Shown: positions 49,869 to 58,080 of the stretch, one piece after another
Layout: every line of letters begins with the position of its first letter
Numbering within the stretch: the first letter of the stretch is position 1
DNA from: Stella humosa
GTDB taxonomy: Bacteria; Pseudomonadota; Alphaproteobacteria; ATCC43930; Allostellaceae
Assembly (NCBI RefSeq): GCF_006738645.1
Contig: NZ_AP019700.1
Coordinates: forward strand, 2,368,001-2,432,000
DNA: 64,000 nt
Direction: 5' to 3'
The notes under the pieces: model-generated
Seen by the model: the letters and a program-made list of their open reading frames with translations, nothing else
Told to the model about the DNA's origin: nothing
The model's database searches: none
Translations under genes and position numbers: made by a program

Positions 49869-50692
49869 AGGTTCTCCCCGTCATTCTCCGTCCGGCTGGC
49901 CCCGGCCCCTGGCGCGCCCCCGCGATCACGCCGCGCCACGGCGTGCTGCTGGCCCTCGCGCTGCTGCTGTCGGTCGGCGCGGCCCAGGCTGCCACCGGAG
50001 ACGGCGTGCTGTCGGTCCTGGCCACGCTGTGGCGCTGGACGCCGCTGCTGCTGGAAGGCTTCGTCTTCAACATCGCCATCTCGCTGATCGCCATGGCGAT
50101 GGGGACGGCAGCGGGCGTGATGCTGGGCCTGGGCCTGATCGCGCCGAACCGTGCGGTCCGCGGCGTCGCCTGGTTCCTGACCCAGTTCTTCCGCAACGCG
50201 CCGTGGCTGGTGCTGCTGTTCTTCGCGATGTTCCTGCTGCCGTTCGAGTTCCGTTTCTGGGGCATCGTCGTGCCGTTCCCGGGGTGGATCAAGGCCACCA
50301 TCGGCTTTGCCCTGCCGGTCATGGCCAACACCGCCGAGATCGTGCGCGGCGCCATCCAGTCGATCCCCTTCGGCCAGTGGGAAGCGGCGGAATCGCTGGC
50401 CTTCTCGCGCCGGCGGACCTTGTGGACGATCATCCTGCCGCAATGCGTGAAGCGCATGCTGCCGCCCTGGATGAACCTCTATTCGCTGGTCACCATGGCG
50501 ACCGTGCTGGCATCCGTCGTCGGCGTGACCGAGATGCTGACGCTCGTCTCGGAGGTGCATGCGGCTGAGGGCGGCCGGCCCGAGCTTCTGGCGCCGCTCT
50601 ACGGCTACGCGCTGCTCTGCTTCTTCCTCTACTGCTACCCGATCGGCCGGTTGACGCTGCGCCTGGAGCGGCGTTTCCAGGTGCGGATCTGA
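49865..50692 (+). CDS. Amino-acid ABC transporter permease (system 2, second)
   Basis: The 275-residue permease begins at a TTG overlapping the upstream stop. After a first helix (LLALALLLSVGAAQAATG, which may be a signal-like segment), it shows LEGFVFNIAISLIAMAMGTA, QFFRNAPWLVLLFFAMF and the coupling motif WEAAESLAFSRRRTLWTIIL. It pairs with the previous permease. The long periplasmic loop with FRFWGIVVPFPGW is typical of glutamate/aspartate-type systems. Confidence 0.88.
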   Translation: MKVLPVILRPAGPGPWRAPAITPRHGVLLALALLLSVGAAQAATGDGVLSVLATLWRWTPLLLEGFVFNIAISLIAMAMGTAAGVMLGLGLIAPNRAVRGVAWFLTQFFRNAPWLVLLFFAMFLLPFEFRFWGIVVPFPGWIKATIGFALPVMANTAEIVRGAIQSIPFGQWEAAESLAFSRRRTLWTIILPQCVKRMLPPWMNLYSLVTMATVLASVVGVTEMLTLVSEVHAAEGGRPELLAPLYGYALLCFFLYCYPIGRLTLRLERRFQVRI

Positions 50693-50703
50693 AGGACATC
50701 GCC

Positions 50704-51453
50704 ATGACCGGATGGACCCAGGACCAGCCGCTGCTGCGCCTCAAGGACGTGCACAAGAGCTTCGGCGCGGTCGAGGTGCTGAAGGGTGTGTCGTTCGACG
50801 TCGCCAAGGGTGAGGTCATCTGCATCATCGGCCCGTCCGGGTCGGGCAAGTCGACCATCCTGCGCTGCATCAACGCCCTGGTGCCGATCGACAGCGGCTC
50901 GATCCTGGTCGAGGGGCAGGAGGTGAACGACCCCAAGCTCGACAAGCTGGCGCTGCGCCGCAAGGTCGGCATGGTCTTCCAGCAGTACAATCTGTTCCCG
51001 CACAAGACCGCCCTGCAGAACGTGATGATGGCCCCGGTCCAGGTGCTGAAGCAGAACAAGGCCGAGGTCGAGGCGCGGGCCTATCGCCTGCTGAAGAAGG
51101 TGCGGCTGGAGGGCAAGGAGGCAAGCTACCCGGGCGAACTGTCGGGCGGCCAGCAGCAGCGCGTCGCCATCGCCCGCTCGCTGGCCATGAGCCCGGACGT
51201 GATCCTGTTCGACGAAGTGACCGCCGCGCTGGACCCGGAGACGGTGAAGGAGGTGCTGGTCACCATCCGCGAACTGGCGGAAGAGGGCATGACCTGCATC
51301 CTCGTCACCCACGAGATGGGCTTCGCGCGCGAGGTCGGCGACCACATCTACTTCACCGACCGCGGCGTCATCGTCGAGCATGGCGCGCCGAAGGAGTTCT
51401 TCGCCCAGGCCCAGGACCCGCGGACGCGGCAGTTCCTGGACCAGATCCTGTAG
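50704..51453 (+). CDS. Amino-acid ABC transporter ATP-binding protein (system 2)
   Basis: The 249-residue ATPase has Walker A GPSGSGKST, Q-loop FQQYNLFPHKTALQNV, signature LSGGQQQRVAIARSL and switch THEMGFAREV. Walker B reads VILFDEVTAALDPE; the usual DEP is DEV, a known natural variant that keeps the catalytic glutamate. It completes system 2. The next gene is convergent. Confidence 0.94.
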   Translation: MTGWTQDQPLLRLKDVHKSFGAVEVLKGVSFDVAKGEVICIIGPSGSGKSTILRCINALVPIDSGSILVEGQEVNDPKLDKLALRRKVGMVFQQYNLFPHKTALQNVMMAPVQVLKQNKAEVEARAYRLLKKVRLEGKEASYPGELSGGQQQRVAIARSLAMSPDVILFDEVTAALDPETVKEVLVTIRELAEEGMTCILVTHEMGFAREVGDHIYFTDRGVIVEHGAPKEFFAQAQDPRTRQFLDQIL

Positions 51454-51465
51454 GATCGGCCAGCG

Positions 51466-52383
51466 TCACCGCGGCCGGTCGAGGAATTCCCGGACGAGCC
51501 GGACGGTGGCTTCGGGCTGCTCTTCCATCAGCCAGTGCCCGGCGTCGGCCACGACCGCCTGGGTCACGTCTGTGGCCGCAAAGCGCATCACCGTCGCCAT
51601 CGTCGGCCCGAACGACCCGGCGCCGCCCACGGCCAGCACCGGCATCATCAGCTTGCCGTCGGCGAGGAACGCCTTGTTGTCGATCGCATCCTGGTCGAAG
51701 GCCGCGAACTGGGCAAATCCCGCCCGCATGGCACCCGGCAGCGCGTACAGCGCCGCATAGTGGACGCGGGAGCCTTCGCTGAACTTGGCCGGCGTGGCCG
51801 AAAACTCGTTCCAGAACCGATCGAGATAGATGCGCTCCCGGCCGGCGACCAGGCGCTCCATGTCCGGGCCGCCAAAACGGAAATGCCAGAGCAGCGGGCT
51901 CTTGAGGATCTCCTCCCACGGTCCGACGCCGGGCAGGGGCGCATCCATCAGCACGAACCGCGTCACGCGCGCACGGTTCTGGGCGGCGAAGGCATAGCCG
52001 ACCATGTTGCCGATATCGTGCGTCACGAGATCGGTGCGATCGACCTCGAGCGCGTCGAGCAGGCCGGCGATGTCGCGGCCCTGCGTCCGCTTGTCGTAGC
52101 CGCCATCGGGCCTGGCGGAGAGGCCGAGGCCGCGCAGGTCGGGCACGATCACGAGATGGTCGCGGGCGAGGTCGGCCGCCAGCGGCGCCCACATGTCGCC
52201 GGTTTCGCCATAGCCGTGCAGCAGGACGACCGCCGGTCCGCTGCCGCCGACGCGCACATGAAGGGTCGTGCCGTTGGTGGCGATGGCGCGTTCCTGGAAC
52301 TGGGCGGGCCATGGCTGGACCTGGGCCACGGCCGGCATGGCAAGCAGCAAGGCAGCGGCGCTGCCGAGGATCTGGCGAAGCAT
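51466..52383 (-). CDS. Exported alpha/beta hydrolase with Asp nucleophile (epoxide hydrolase-like)
   Basis: The 305-residue protein begins with a signal peptide (MLRQILGSAAALLLAMPAVA). The oxyanion motif LLHGYGETGDMW is followed by the nucleophile elbow THDIGNMVGY, in which Asp123 replaces the serine of esterases, as in epoxide hydrolases and haloalkane dehalogenases. The base is His in ADAGHWLMEEQP. Lack of clear haloalkane halide-binding tryptophans favours epoxide hydrolase or related function. The start ATG at 52383 is chosen because it gives the signal peptide. It is divergent from a LysR-type regulator, its likely controller. Confidence 0.87.
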   Translation of the reverse strand: MLRQILGSAAALLLAMPAVAQVQPWPAQFQERAIATNGTTLHVRVGGSGPAVVLLHGYGETGDMWAPLAADLARDHLVIVPDLRGLGLSARPDGGYDKRTQGRDIAGLLDALEVDRTDLVTHDIGNMVGYAFAAQNRARVTRFVLMDAPLPGVGPWEEILKSPLLWHFRFGGPDMERLVAGRERIYLDRFWNEFSATPAKFSEGSRVHYAALYALPGAMRAGFAQFAAFDQDAIDNKAFLADGKLMMPVLAVGGAGSFGPTMATVMRFAATDVTQAVVADAGHWLMEEQPEATVRLVREFLDRPR

Positions 52384-52499
52384 GACTGGGCTCCCTGGTG
52401 ACCGCGCGCGGAAAGGCATCGCTGGCCACGACGATGAACCTGGCCCATCGTTCTCACTAGTCGGCAAAATCCGAGACTGATTTCCGGGAAAACCGAACG

Positions 52500-53396
52500 A
52501 TGATGAAGCTCGATGGCGTGGCCGCGTTCGTTGCGACGGCGGAGGCGGGGTCGATCAGCGAGGCGGCGCGCCGCCTGGGCATCGCCAAGTCCGTCGTGAG
52601 CGAGCGCCTGGCCGAGCTGGAGCGCGTCCTGGCTGCCCGGCTCGTCCAGCGCACGACCCGCAAGCTATCCCTGACGGAGGGTGGGCAGACCTTCCTGCCC
52701 CGAGCCAGGCGCCTGCTCGGCGAGGCGACCGAGGCGATCGCCGAACTGGCGGAGCGGCGGGGGGCGCTGGTCGGTCCGCTGCGGCTCGCCGCACCGGTCG
52801 GGTTCGGCAGCCTGCATCTCGGCCCCGCGCTCTATGGCTTCCTGGCAGACCATCCCGGCATCGACCTGACGCTGGAACTCGATGACGGGTTTGCCGACGC
52901 CGCGGCCGATGGTTTCGATGCCGTCCTTCGCCATGGGCCGATCGCTGACAACCGGCTGGTCGTCAAGCGTCTGGCCACCAGCCGGCGCCTGCTGGTGGCG
53001 GCACCGGCCTATCTCGCTGCCTGCGGCAGGCCAGAGTCGCTGGAGGCGCTCGCCGGCCACATGGCGGTACTCTATGCCAATCGCGCCGCCGACTGGCGTT
53101 TTGCGGGCGAGGCCGGGTGGGTGGTCGTGCGGCCGCGGGCGGCGCTGCGCGTCAACAACGGCCTGATCATGCGCGACGCGGCACTGGCCGGCCTGGGGCT
53201 GACGCTGCTGCCCAGCTTCTTCGTCCATGCCGAATTGAAGGCCGGCACGCTGGTCGCCATCGATGTCGGCGCGGAGGCAGAGGGCGCGGAACTGTACATC
53301 GCCCACCCCCGCGATCACGGGGCGTCCGCCAAGGTGGCGGCCCTGGCCGACTGCCTGCGCCGCCACTTCGGCAGCCCGCCCTACTGGGATATGTAG
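52500..53396 (+). CDS. LysR-family transcriptional regulator
   Basis: The 298-residue regulator has the N-terminal helix-turn-helix (about 5-62; GVAAFVATAEAGSISEAARR, RLGIAKSVVSERLAELE) and a periplasmic-binding-like effector domain. It is of the common DHBP/CrgA-like group. The gene is divergent from the Asp-nucleophile hydrolase across 116 bases, which is the classic arrangement for a LysR protein and its target. Two ATG codons in a row (52500, 52503) leave the exact start open. Confidence 0.92.
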   Translation: MMKLDGVAAFVATAEAGSISEAARRLGIAKSVVSERLAELERVLAARLVQRTTRKLSLTEGGQTFLPRARRLLGEATEAIAELAERRGALVGPLRLAAPVGFGSLHLGPALYGFLADHPGIDLTLELDDGFADAAADGFDAVLRHGPIADNRLVVKRLATSRRLLVAAPAYLAACGRPESLEALAGHMAVLYANRAADWRFAGEAGWVVVRPRAALRVNNGLIMRDAALAGLGLTLLPSFFVHAELKAGTLVAIDVGAEAEGAELYIAHPRDHGASAKVAALADCLRRHFGSPPYWDM

Positions 53397-53406
53397 AGGC
53401 GCACGC

Positions 53407-54057
53407 TCAGCTCGGGAAATGCCGACCGAGGTCGTCGATCTGGCCGGTGGTGAGCCAGCGGGTCTTGCGGCCTTCCATCATCAGGTAGAGGCGCGCGGTC
53501 TCCTCCAGTTCCTCGGCGTTGTAGACGGCGTCATCCAGCGTCTTGCCGGCGACGACCGGGCCGTGGTTGGCCAGCAGGACGGCGTGGTGGTCGGCGGCAA
53601 GCGCCCCGACGGCCGCGGCCAGGCCCTTGTCGCCGGGGCGAAAGTAGGGGACGAGCGGCAGCCGGCCGATGCGCATGACGTAGTAGGCGGTGATCGGCGG
53701 CAGCACGTTGGCCGGATCGAGTTCATCCAGGCAGGACACGCAGACGGCATGGGTGCAGTGCAGGTGGACGACTGCGCCGGCGTTCGGCCGCGCGGCATAC
53801 ATGGCCAGATGCAGGAACGCCTCCTTGGACGGCGGATCGCCCGCCAGCAGCGTGCCGTCGGCTGCCACCTTGGAGATGCGGTCAGGATCGAGGTCGCCCA
53901 TGCACGAGTTGGTGGGGGTGATCAGCATGCCGCCCGGCAGGACGTCGTCCGGCAGGCGCACGCTGATGTTGCCGCTCGACCCGTGGGCGTAGCGGCGGTC
54001 GTAGAGCGACCGGCCGTGGCGGGCGACGGCGCGGCGCAGGTCGGATTCCGAAGGCAT
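53407..54057 (-). CDS. otnC: Class II aldolase/adducin family protein (OtnC-type 3-oxo-tetronate 4-phosphate decarboxylase)
   Basis: The 216-residue enzyme has the class II aldolase fold: GSSGNISVRLPDD, LITPTNSCMGDL, Glu79 in SKEAFLHL, metal ligands His98 and His100 in AVVHLHCTHA, and the later ligand His in LLANHGPVV. The subtype OtnC is supported by the divergent four-carbon acid sugar kinase gene, since OtnK phosphorylates 3-oxo-tetronate and OtnC decarboxylates the product to dihydroxyacetone phosphate. The start ATG at 54057 is chosen over one at 54120. Fuculose-phosphate aldolase activity remains an alternative. Confidence 0.82.
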   Translation of the reverse strand: MPSESDLRRAVARHGRSLYDRRYAHGSSGNISVRLPDDVLPGGMLITPTNSCMGDLDPDRISKVAADGTLLAGDPPSKEAFLHLAMYAARPNAGAVVHLHCTHAVCVSCLDELDPANVLPPITAYYVMRIGRLPLVPYFRPGDKGLAAAVGALAADHHAVLLANHGPVVAGKTLDDAVYNAEELEETARLYLMMEGRKTRWLTTGQIDDLGRHFPS

Positions 54058-54143
54058 GGCGGGGCTCTCGTGCTGGTCGCGGGCGTGGCCAGCGGATACG
54101 GTTCTGCCGGGTTGCGTCAAGAACCAAGAGAGGATGATCTCCG

Positions 54144-55403
54144 ATGCTGCTGGGTGTGATCGCCGACGACTTCACCGGGGCGACCGACATCGCGTCGATG
54201 CTGGCCAGGAACGGCATGCGCACGGTCCAGACCGTGGGCGTGCCGCAGGCCGGTGCGACGCCCGCGGCCGATGCCGTCGTCGTCGCCCTGAAGAGCCGGA
54301 CCATCCCCCCCGACGAGGCCGTCGCCCAGTCGCTGGCGGCCCTCGACTGGCTGCTGGCCCAGGGCGCCCGCCAGATCGTCTTCAAGTACTGCTCCACCTT
54401 CGACAGCACGGATGCGGGCAATATCGGGCCGGTGGCCGATGCGTTGCTCGATCGGCTGGGCGGCATCGCCGTCGCGTGCCCGGCCTTCCCGGCCAACAAG
54501 CGCACGATCTATCGCGGCTATCTCTTCGTGGGCGACGTGCTGCTGTCCGAAAGCAGCATGAAGGACCACCCCCTGACGCCGATGACCGACCCCAGCCTGG
54601 TGCGGGTGCTGGCGCGCCAGGTGCGCGAGCCGGACAGCGTCGGCCTGGTCGGGTTCGAGACGGTGGCCCAGGGGGCCATGGCGATCGGCGGGGCGCTGGC
54701 GGCCCTGCAACGCCAGGGCAAGCGGTTCGCCGTGGTGGACGCCGTGGCCGATGCCGACCTGCGCGCGATCGGTGCGGCCATCGCCGATGCCCCGCTGCTG
54801 ACCGGGGGATCGGGCATCGCCATGGGCCTGCCCGAGAATTTCCGCCGCCTGGGCCTCCTGGGTGAAGTCGGCGCGGTGACGCTGGACGTGCCCGAGGGTC
54901 GGGCTGCGGTGCTGGCCGGAAGCTGCTCGGCCGCGACGCGCGGGCAGGTGGCCGCTGTGGCCGGCCGCTGGCCGACGCTGCGGCTCGATCCGTTGGAGCT
55001 GGCGGATGGGCGGCAGTCGGCAGAGGCCGTGATCGCCTGGGCCGCCGGGCAGCCGGCCGAAAATCCGGTGCTGATCTATTCCAGCGCCGAGCCCGATGCG
55101 GTGCGCGCCGCCCAGGAGCAACTCGGCCGCGAGCGGGCAGCCACGGTTCTGGAGGACGCCTTCGCGGCGATCGCCGCCGGCTTGGTCGCCGCCGGGGTGC
55201 GGCGCATGGTCGTGGCGGGCGGCGAGACCTCGGGCGCGGTGGTGGGGGCACTCGGCATCGACGCGCTCGCGATCGGCCCGGAGATCGACCCCGGCGTGCC
55301 ATGGACCCAGGCCATGGGTGCGTCCGGCCTGTGCCTGGCCCTGAAGTCCGGCAATTTCGGCGCCGAGGACTTCTTCGCAAAGGCCTTCGGCACGCTCGAA
55401 TAA
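54144..55403 (+). CDS. otnK: Four-carbon acid sugar kinase (OtnK/DUF1537 family)
   Basis: The 419-residue kinase has the two-domain DUF1537 architecture: N-terminal substrate domain starting LGVIADDFTGATDIASMLAR, with FKYCSTFDSTDAGNIGP and CPAFPANKRTIYRGY, and C-terminal ATP domain with VVAGGETSGAVVGALG and the terminal GASGLCLALKSGNFG. It phosphorylates 3-oxo-tetronate at C4. It is divergent from otnC across 86 bases. The isomerase (OtnI) and the tetronate or threonate dehydrogenase needed for the full pathway are not in the window. Confidence 0.92.
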   Translation: MLLGVIADDFTGATDIASMLARNGMRTVQTVGVPQAGATPAADAVVVALKSRTIPPDEAVAQSLAALDWLLAQGARQIVFKYCSTFDSTDAGNIGPVADALLDRLGGIAVACPAFPANKRTIYRGYLFVGDVLLSESSMKDHPLTPMTDPSLVRVLARQVREPDSVGLVGFETVAQGAMAIGGALAALQRQGKRFAVVDAVADADLRAIGAAIADAPLLTGGSGIAMGLPENFRRLGLLGEVGAVTLDVPEGRAAVLAGSCSAATRGQVAAVAGRWPTLRLDPLELADGRQSAEAVIAWAAGQPAENPVLIYSSAEPDAVRAAQEQLGRERAATVLEDAFAAIAAGLVAAGVRRMVVAGGETSGAVVGALGIDALAIGPEIDPGVPWTQAMGASGLCLALKSGNFGAEDFFAKAFGTLE

Positions 55404-55418
55404 TTTCCGCCGGCGCTC

Positions 55419-55461
55419 TTGCGAACGATTCTCAGAAAGCTACATTGAGAATCGTTCGCAA
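55419..55461. promoter_or_regulatory. Perfect 16-base inverted repeat, Fur-like operator candidate
   Basis: TTGCGAACGATTCTCA (55419-55434) and its exact complement TGAGAATCGTTCGCAA (55446-55461) flank 11 bases. Each arm is itself near-palindromic (TTGnGAAnnnTTCnCA) and matches the 7-1-7 Fur consensus TGATAATCATTATCA at 11 of 15 positions. The right arm touches the ATG of the DUF2061 gene. It would block initiation or transcription when bound. It could also act as a bidirectional terminator after otnK. Binding is not shown. Confidence 0.55.
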
Positions 55462-55683
55462 ATGAAGAGCCGCGCCATGACAAGAGACCTTTTGAAGACC
55501 GGCAGTTTCGCCACGCTGCATTTCGCCGTGGGCTTCGGCGTCGCCTACGCGCTGACGGGGTCGGTGGCGATCGCGTCCGGCATCGCGCTGCTGGAACCGG
55601 CGGTCAACACGGTCGTGTTCTTCTTCCACGAGCGTGTCTGGCGCCGGTTCCAGATGCCGGCTACCGCGCCAGGAACGCCTTGA
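55462..55683 (+). CDS. DUF2061 small membrane protein
   Basis: This 73-residue protein has two predicted helices (LHFAVGFGVAYALTGS and IASGIALLEPAVNTVVFFFH) and the DUF2061 signature KTGSFATLHFAVGFGVAY, EPAVNTVVFFFHERVW. Function is unknown in the family. An in-frame ATG five codons downstream (MTRDLL) is an alternative start. It overlaps the convergent MetX-like gene by 23 bases. The operator-like inverted repeat immediately upstream suggests tight control, perhaps by metal. Confidence 0.82.
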   Translation: MKSRAMTRDLLKTGSFATLHFAVGFGVAYALTGSVAIASGIALLEPAVNTVVFFFHERVWRRFQMPATAPGTP

Positions 55684-56842
55684 TCGCGTCGCCGGCCTTG
55701 GCGATGGCGAGCACGCCATCCAGATGCCCGCCGTCGCCCTCGATCGTCACCGTCTCGACCGGGGTGCCGTTGGCCTTGAGGATGGTGGCCGCACGGGCGG
55801 CCAGGTAGGGTGGCAGGACCAGGTCGGACGAGGCCGGGATCAGCAGCGTCCTGGCCTTGACCGGCTTCAGCCCCTCCTCGAGCGAGGCCGCATGGCCGGC
55901 CGAGAAGAGCTGGTTGGCCTTGGCGAGATAGAGGAAATGGTTGGCGTCGCTGGTCTTGGCGCGCGCCGTGGCGGCCTTGTCCAACGTGTCCTCGATGGCG
56001 AAGCGGTTGCCCATTGCATCTGCCGGGTTCTTCGCCGGATCGGCCCATTTGCGCCCGAAGGTGCGGTCGGCCCAGCCGGCGGCGCGGGCGTGCAGCGTCA
56101 CGATCTTCAATGCTAGCGCCAGCCCTTCGACCGGCTCCGCGCCGCCATAGAAATCGCCGCCCTTCCAGTTCGGGTCGAGGCGGATGGGCGACGCCCAGAT
56201 GTCGAGCCAGCCGACCAGGAAGGCGTCGGCCTCCGCCCCGCCGATCACGGGCACGATGCGCTCGACCATGGCCGGGTGGGCGGCCGCCCATTCGAACGCC
56301 TGCAGGGCGCCCATGGAGGCGCCGACGACGGCGTGCAGCTTGCGGATGCCGAGCGATTCCAGCAGCGCCTTCTGCACCTCGACGAAGTCGCGCATGGTGA
56401 CGACGGGGAAGCGCATGCCGTAGGGCTTGCCGGTATCGGGGTCGATCGAGGCCGGGCCGGTGGTGATCGTCCGCGGGTCCTTGGTCGACAGGTTCACCAG
56501 CGTGTCGGAACTGATGACGAAAAAGCGGTCGGTGTCGATGGGCTTTCCGGCGCCGATGATGCCGTCCCAGTAGCCGGGTGCGGCGTCCGTGGCGGCATAG
56601 CGGCCGGCGGCGTGCGAGTTGCCCGAGAAGAAATGGGTGACGAGGATGACGTTGTCGCGGGCGTCGTTGAGCTTGCCATAGCTCTCCCAACCCACCTTCA
56701 CGTCCTTGATCGTCCGCCCGCCCTGGGTCGTATAGGTCGCCATCGAGAAGGTCTTCTTCTCGACGATCCCGTCATAGGCCCATGTCGGCCCGGCCCAAGC
56801 GGCCGCCAGCCCAAGAACCGCGATCGCGAATATGCGCAGCAT
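55661..56842 (-). CDS. Exported homoserine O-acetyltransferase-like alpha/beta hydrolase
   Basis: The 393-residue protein has the MetX/acyltransferase fold: VGWESYGKLNDARDNVILV, a GASMGALQAFEWA nucleophile elbow with the catalytic serine, Asp in PASSDLVLPP and His in DGGHLDGVL. Unusually it starts with a signal peptide (MLRIFAIAVLGLAAAWAGPT, cut near TWAYD), so it works outside the cytoplasm and cannot be the methionine biosynthesis enzyme. It may be an esterase or acyltransferase of unknown substrate. The start is the ATG at 56842, giving the signal sequence. It is divergent from the TAXI binding protein gene. Confidence 0.85.
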   Translation of the reverse strand: MLRIFAIAVLGLAAAWAGPTWAYDGIVEKKTFSMATYTTQGGRTIKDVKVGWESYGKLNDARDNVILVTHFFSGNSHAAGRYAATDAAPGYWDGIIGAGKPIDTDRFFVISSDTLVNLSTKDPRTITTGPASIDPDTGKPYGMRFPVVTMRDFVEVQKALLESLGIRKLHAVVGASMGALQAFEWAAAHPAMVERIVPVIGGAEADAFLVGWLDIWASPIRLDPNWKGGDFYGGAEPVEGLALALKIVTLHARAAGWADRTFGRKWADPAKNPADAMGNRFAIEDTLDKAATARAKTSDANHFLYLAKANQLFSAGHAASLEEGLKPVKARTLLIPASSDLVLPPYLAARAATILKANGTPVETVTIEGDGGHLDGVLAIAKAGDAIKAFLAR

Positions 56843-56969
56843 CGGCGTCCTCCTCCGCGGCCGGTGCCGTGGCGGCGCCGTGCCGGGGAGGGAGTCTAGC
56901 CGATCGGTCCCGCATGCGTCGCGGGCTACCCGCAGGGTTGGCGATCCTGTCCAGAATCGGTATCAAGTT

Positions 56970-56991
56970 CCCATCCAATGCAATTGATGGG
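56970..56991 (+). promoter_or_regulatory. Inverted repeat abutting the ribosome site of the TAXI gene
   Basis: CCCATC (56970-56975) and GATGGG (56986-56991) are exact complements across 10 bases. The right arm runs into the GGAGGGG ribosome site at 56990-56996. Pairing in the mRNA could shade the site, or the DNA palindrome could be an operator. The gap between the divergent genes is 158 bases. Confidence 0.35.
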
Positions 56992-57000
56992 AGGGGAACG

Positions 57001-57972
57001 ATGAAGAACTGGCAGACTGGCATGCTGGCGACCGCCCTGGTGGCGGCGCTCGCCACGACGGCCGCGGCACAGGACAAGCGCCAGCTTTCGATCGCCACGG
57101 GCGGCACCGGCGGCGTCTACTACCCCCTGGGCGGCGGCCTCGCCAACGTCCTCACCAAGAACGTCCCCGGCTGGTCGGCCACCGCCGAGGTGACCGGCGG
57201 CTCGGTCGACAACCTGAAGCTGGTCGGCGCGGAGCGGGCAGAGATCGCCTTCACCATGGCCGACGCGACGCTGGACGCCGCGCGCGGCGTCGACAAGTTC
57301 ACGTCCGGCAAGCTGAACCTGATGTCGCTGGCCGTCCTCTATCCCAACCGCATGCATGTGGTGACCATCGACGGCATGGGCATCACCAGCATGAAGGACC
57401 TGAAGGGCAAGCGGGTGTCGACCGGCTCGCCCGGCAGCGCCACCGAGGTCATGGCCTTCCGCCTGATCGAGGCCGCCGGCCTCGACAAGGACAAGGACAT
57501 GCGGCGCGAGCGCCTGGGCGTGGCCGAATCCACCAACGCCATCAAGGACCGCAAGATCGAGGCCTATTTCTGGGTCGGCGGCCTGCCGACCTCGGCCGTG
57601 ACCGACCTCGGCGCCACGCCGGGCACGAAGCTGAAGCTGATCGACCATGACGACGCGGTCGAGGCGATGAACAAGAAGTACGGGCCGCTCTATTCCAAGG
57701 GCATCATCCCGGCCAAGACCTATCCCGGCCAGGACACCGACAACAAGCAGGCCAACGTCTGGAACATCCTGGTCGTGAACCAGAAGATGAGCGACGACGT
57801 CGCCTATCAGGTCACCAAGGTGCTGTTCGAGAAGAAGGCCGACATCGTCGCCGTCCACAAGGAGGCCGAGAGCTTCGACCTGGCCAACCAGAAGGTCGCG
57901 AACACCCCGGTGCCGTTCCATCCCGGCGCGCTGAAGTACTACAACGAGAAGGGCATCAAGGTCGGCGGCTGA
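57001..57972 (+). CDS. TAXI-family TRAP transporter solute-binding protein
   Basis: The 323-residue periplasmic protein starts with a signal peptide (MKNWQTGMLATALVAALATT, cut near AAAQD). Its mature N-terminus has the TAXI signature LSIATGGTGGVYYPLGGGLA, then TGGSVDNLKLVGAERAEIAF and KGKRVSTGSPGSATEVMAFR. TAXI proteins feed fused DctQM permeases and usually bind dicarboxylates or glutamate-like compounds. AGGGGAACG precedes the ATG at 57001. The permease follows at 58081. Confidence 0.93.
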   Translation: MKNWQTGMLATALVAALATTAAAQDKRQLSIATGGTGGVYYPLGGGLANVLTKNVPGWSATAEVTGGSVDNLKLVGAERAEIAFTMADATLDAARGVDKFTSGKLNLMSLAVLYPNRMHVVTIDGMGITSMKDLKGKRVSTGSPGSATEVMAFRLIEAAGLDKDKDMRRERLGVAESTNAIKDRKIEAYFWVGGLPTSAVTDLGATPGTKLKLIDHDDAVEAMNKKYGPLYSKGIIPAKTYPGQDTDNKQANVWNILVVNQKMSDDVAYQVTKVLFEKKADIVAVHKEAESFDLANQKVANTPVPFHPGALKYYNEKGIKVGG

Positions 57973-58080
57973 CGCCGCCGATCGACCCGCCCGCCGGAGC
58001 CCGGCTCGCCCACCGCGAGCCGGGCTTCACTCTTTGGCGGGGGGTGCTGCCGCTTGGTGCCGAGTTTGGGGGAGCAGGAT

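Noticed and set aside
55419-55461. Insertion-sequence terminal repeats
   Set aside because: The arms are only 11 bases apart with no transposase between or near them, so an operator or hairpin is the better reading.
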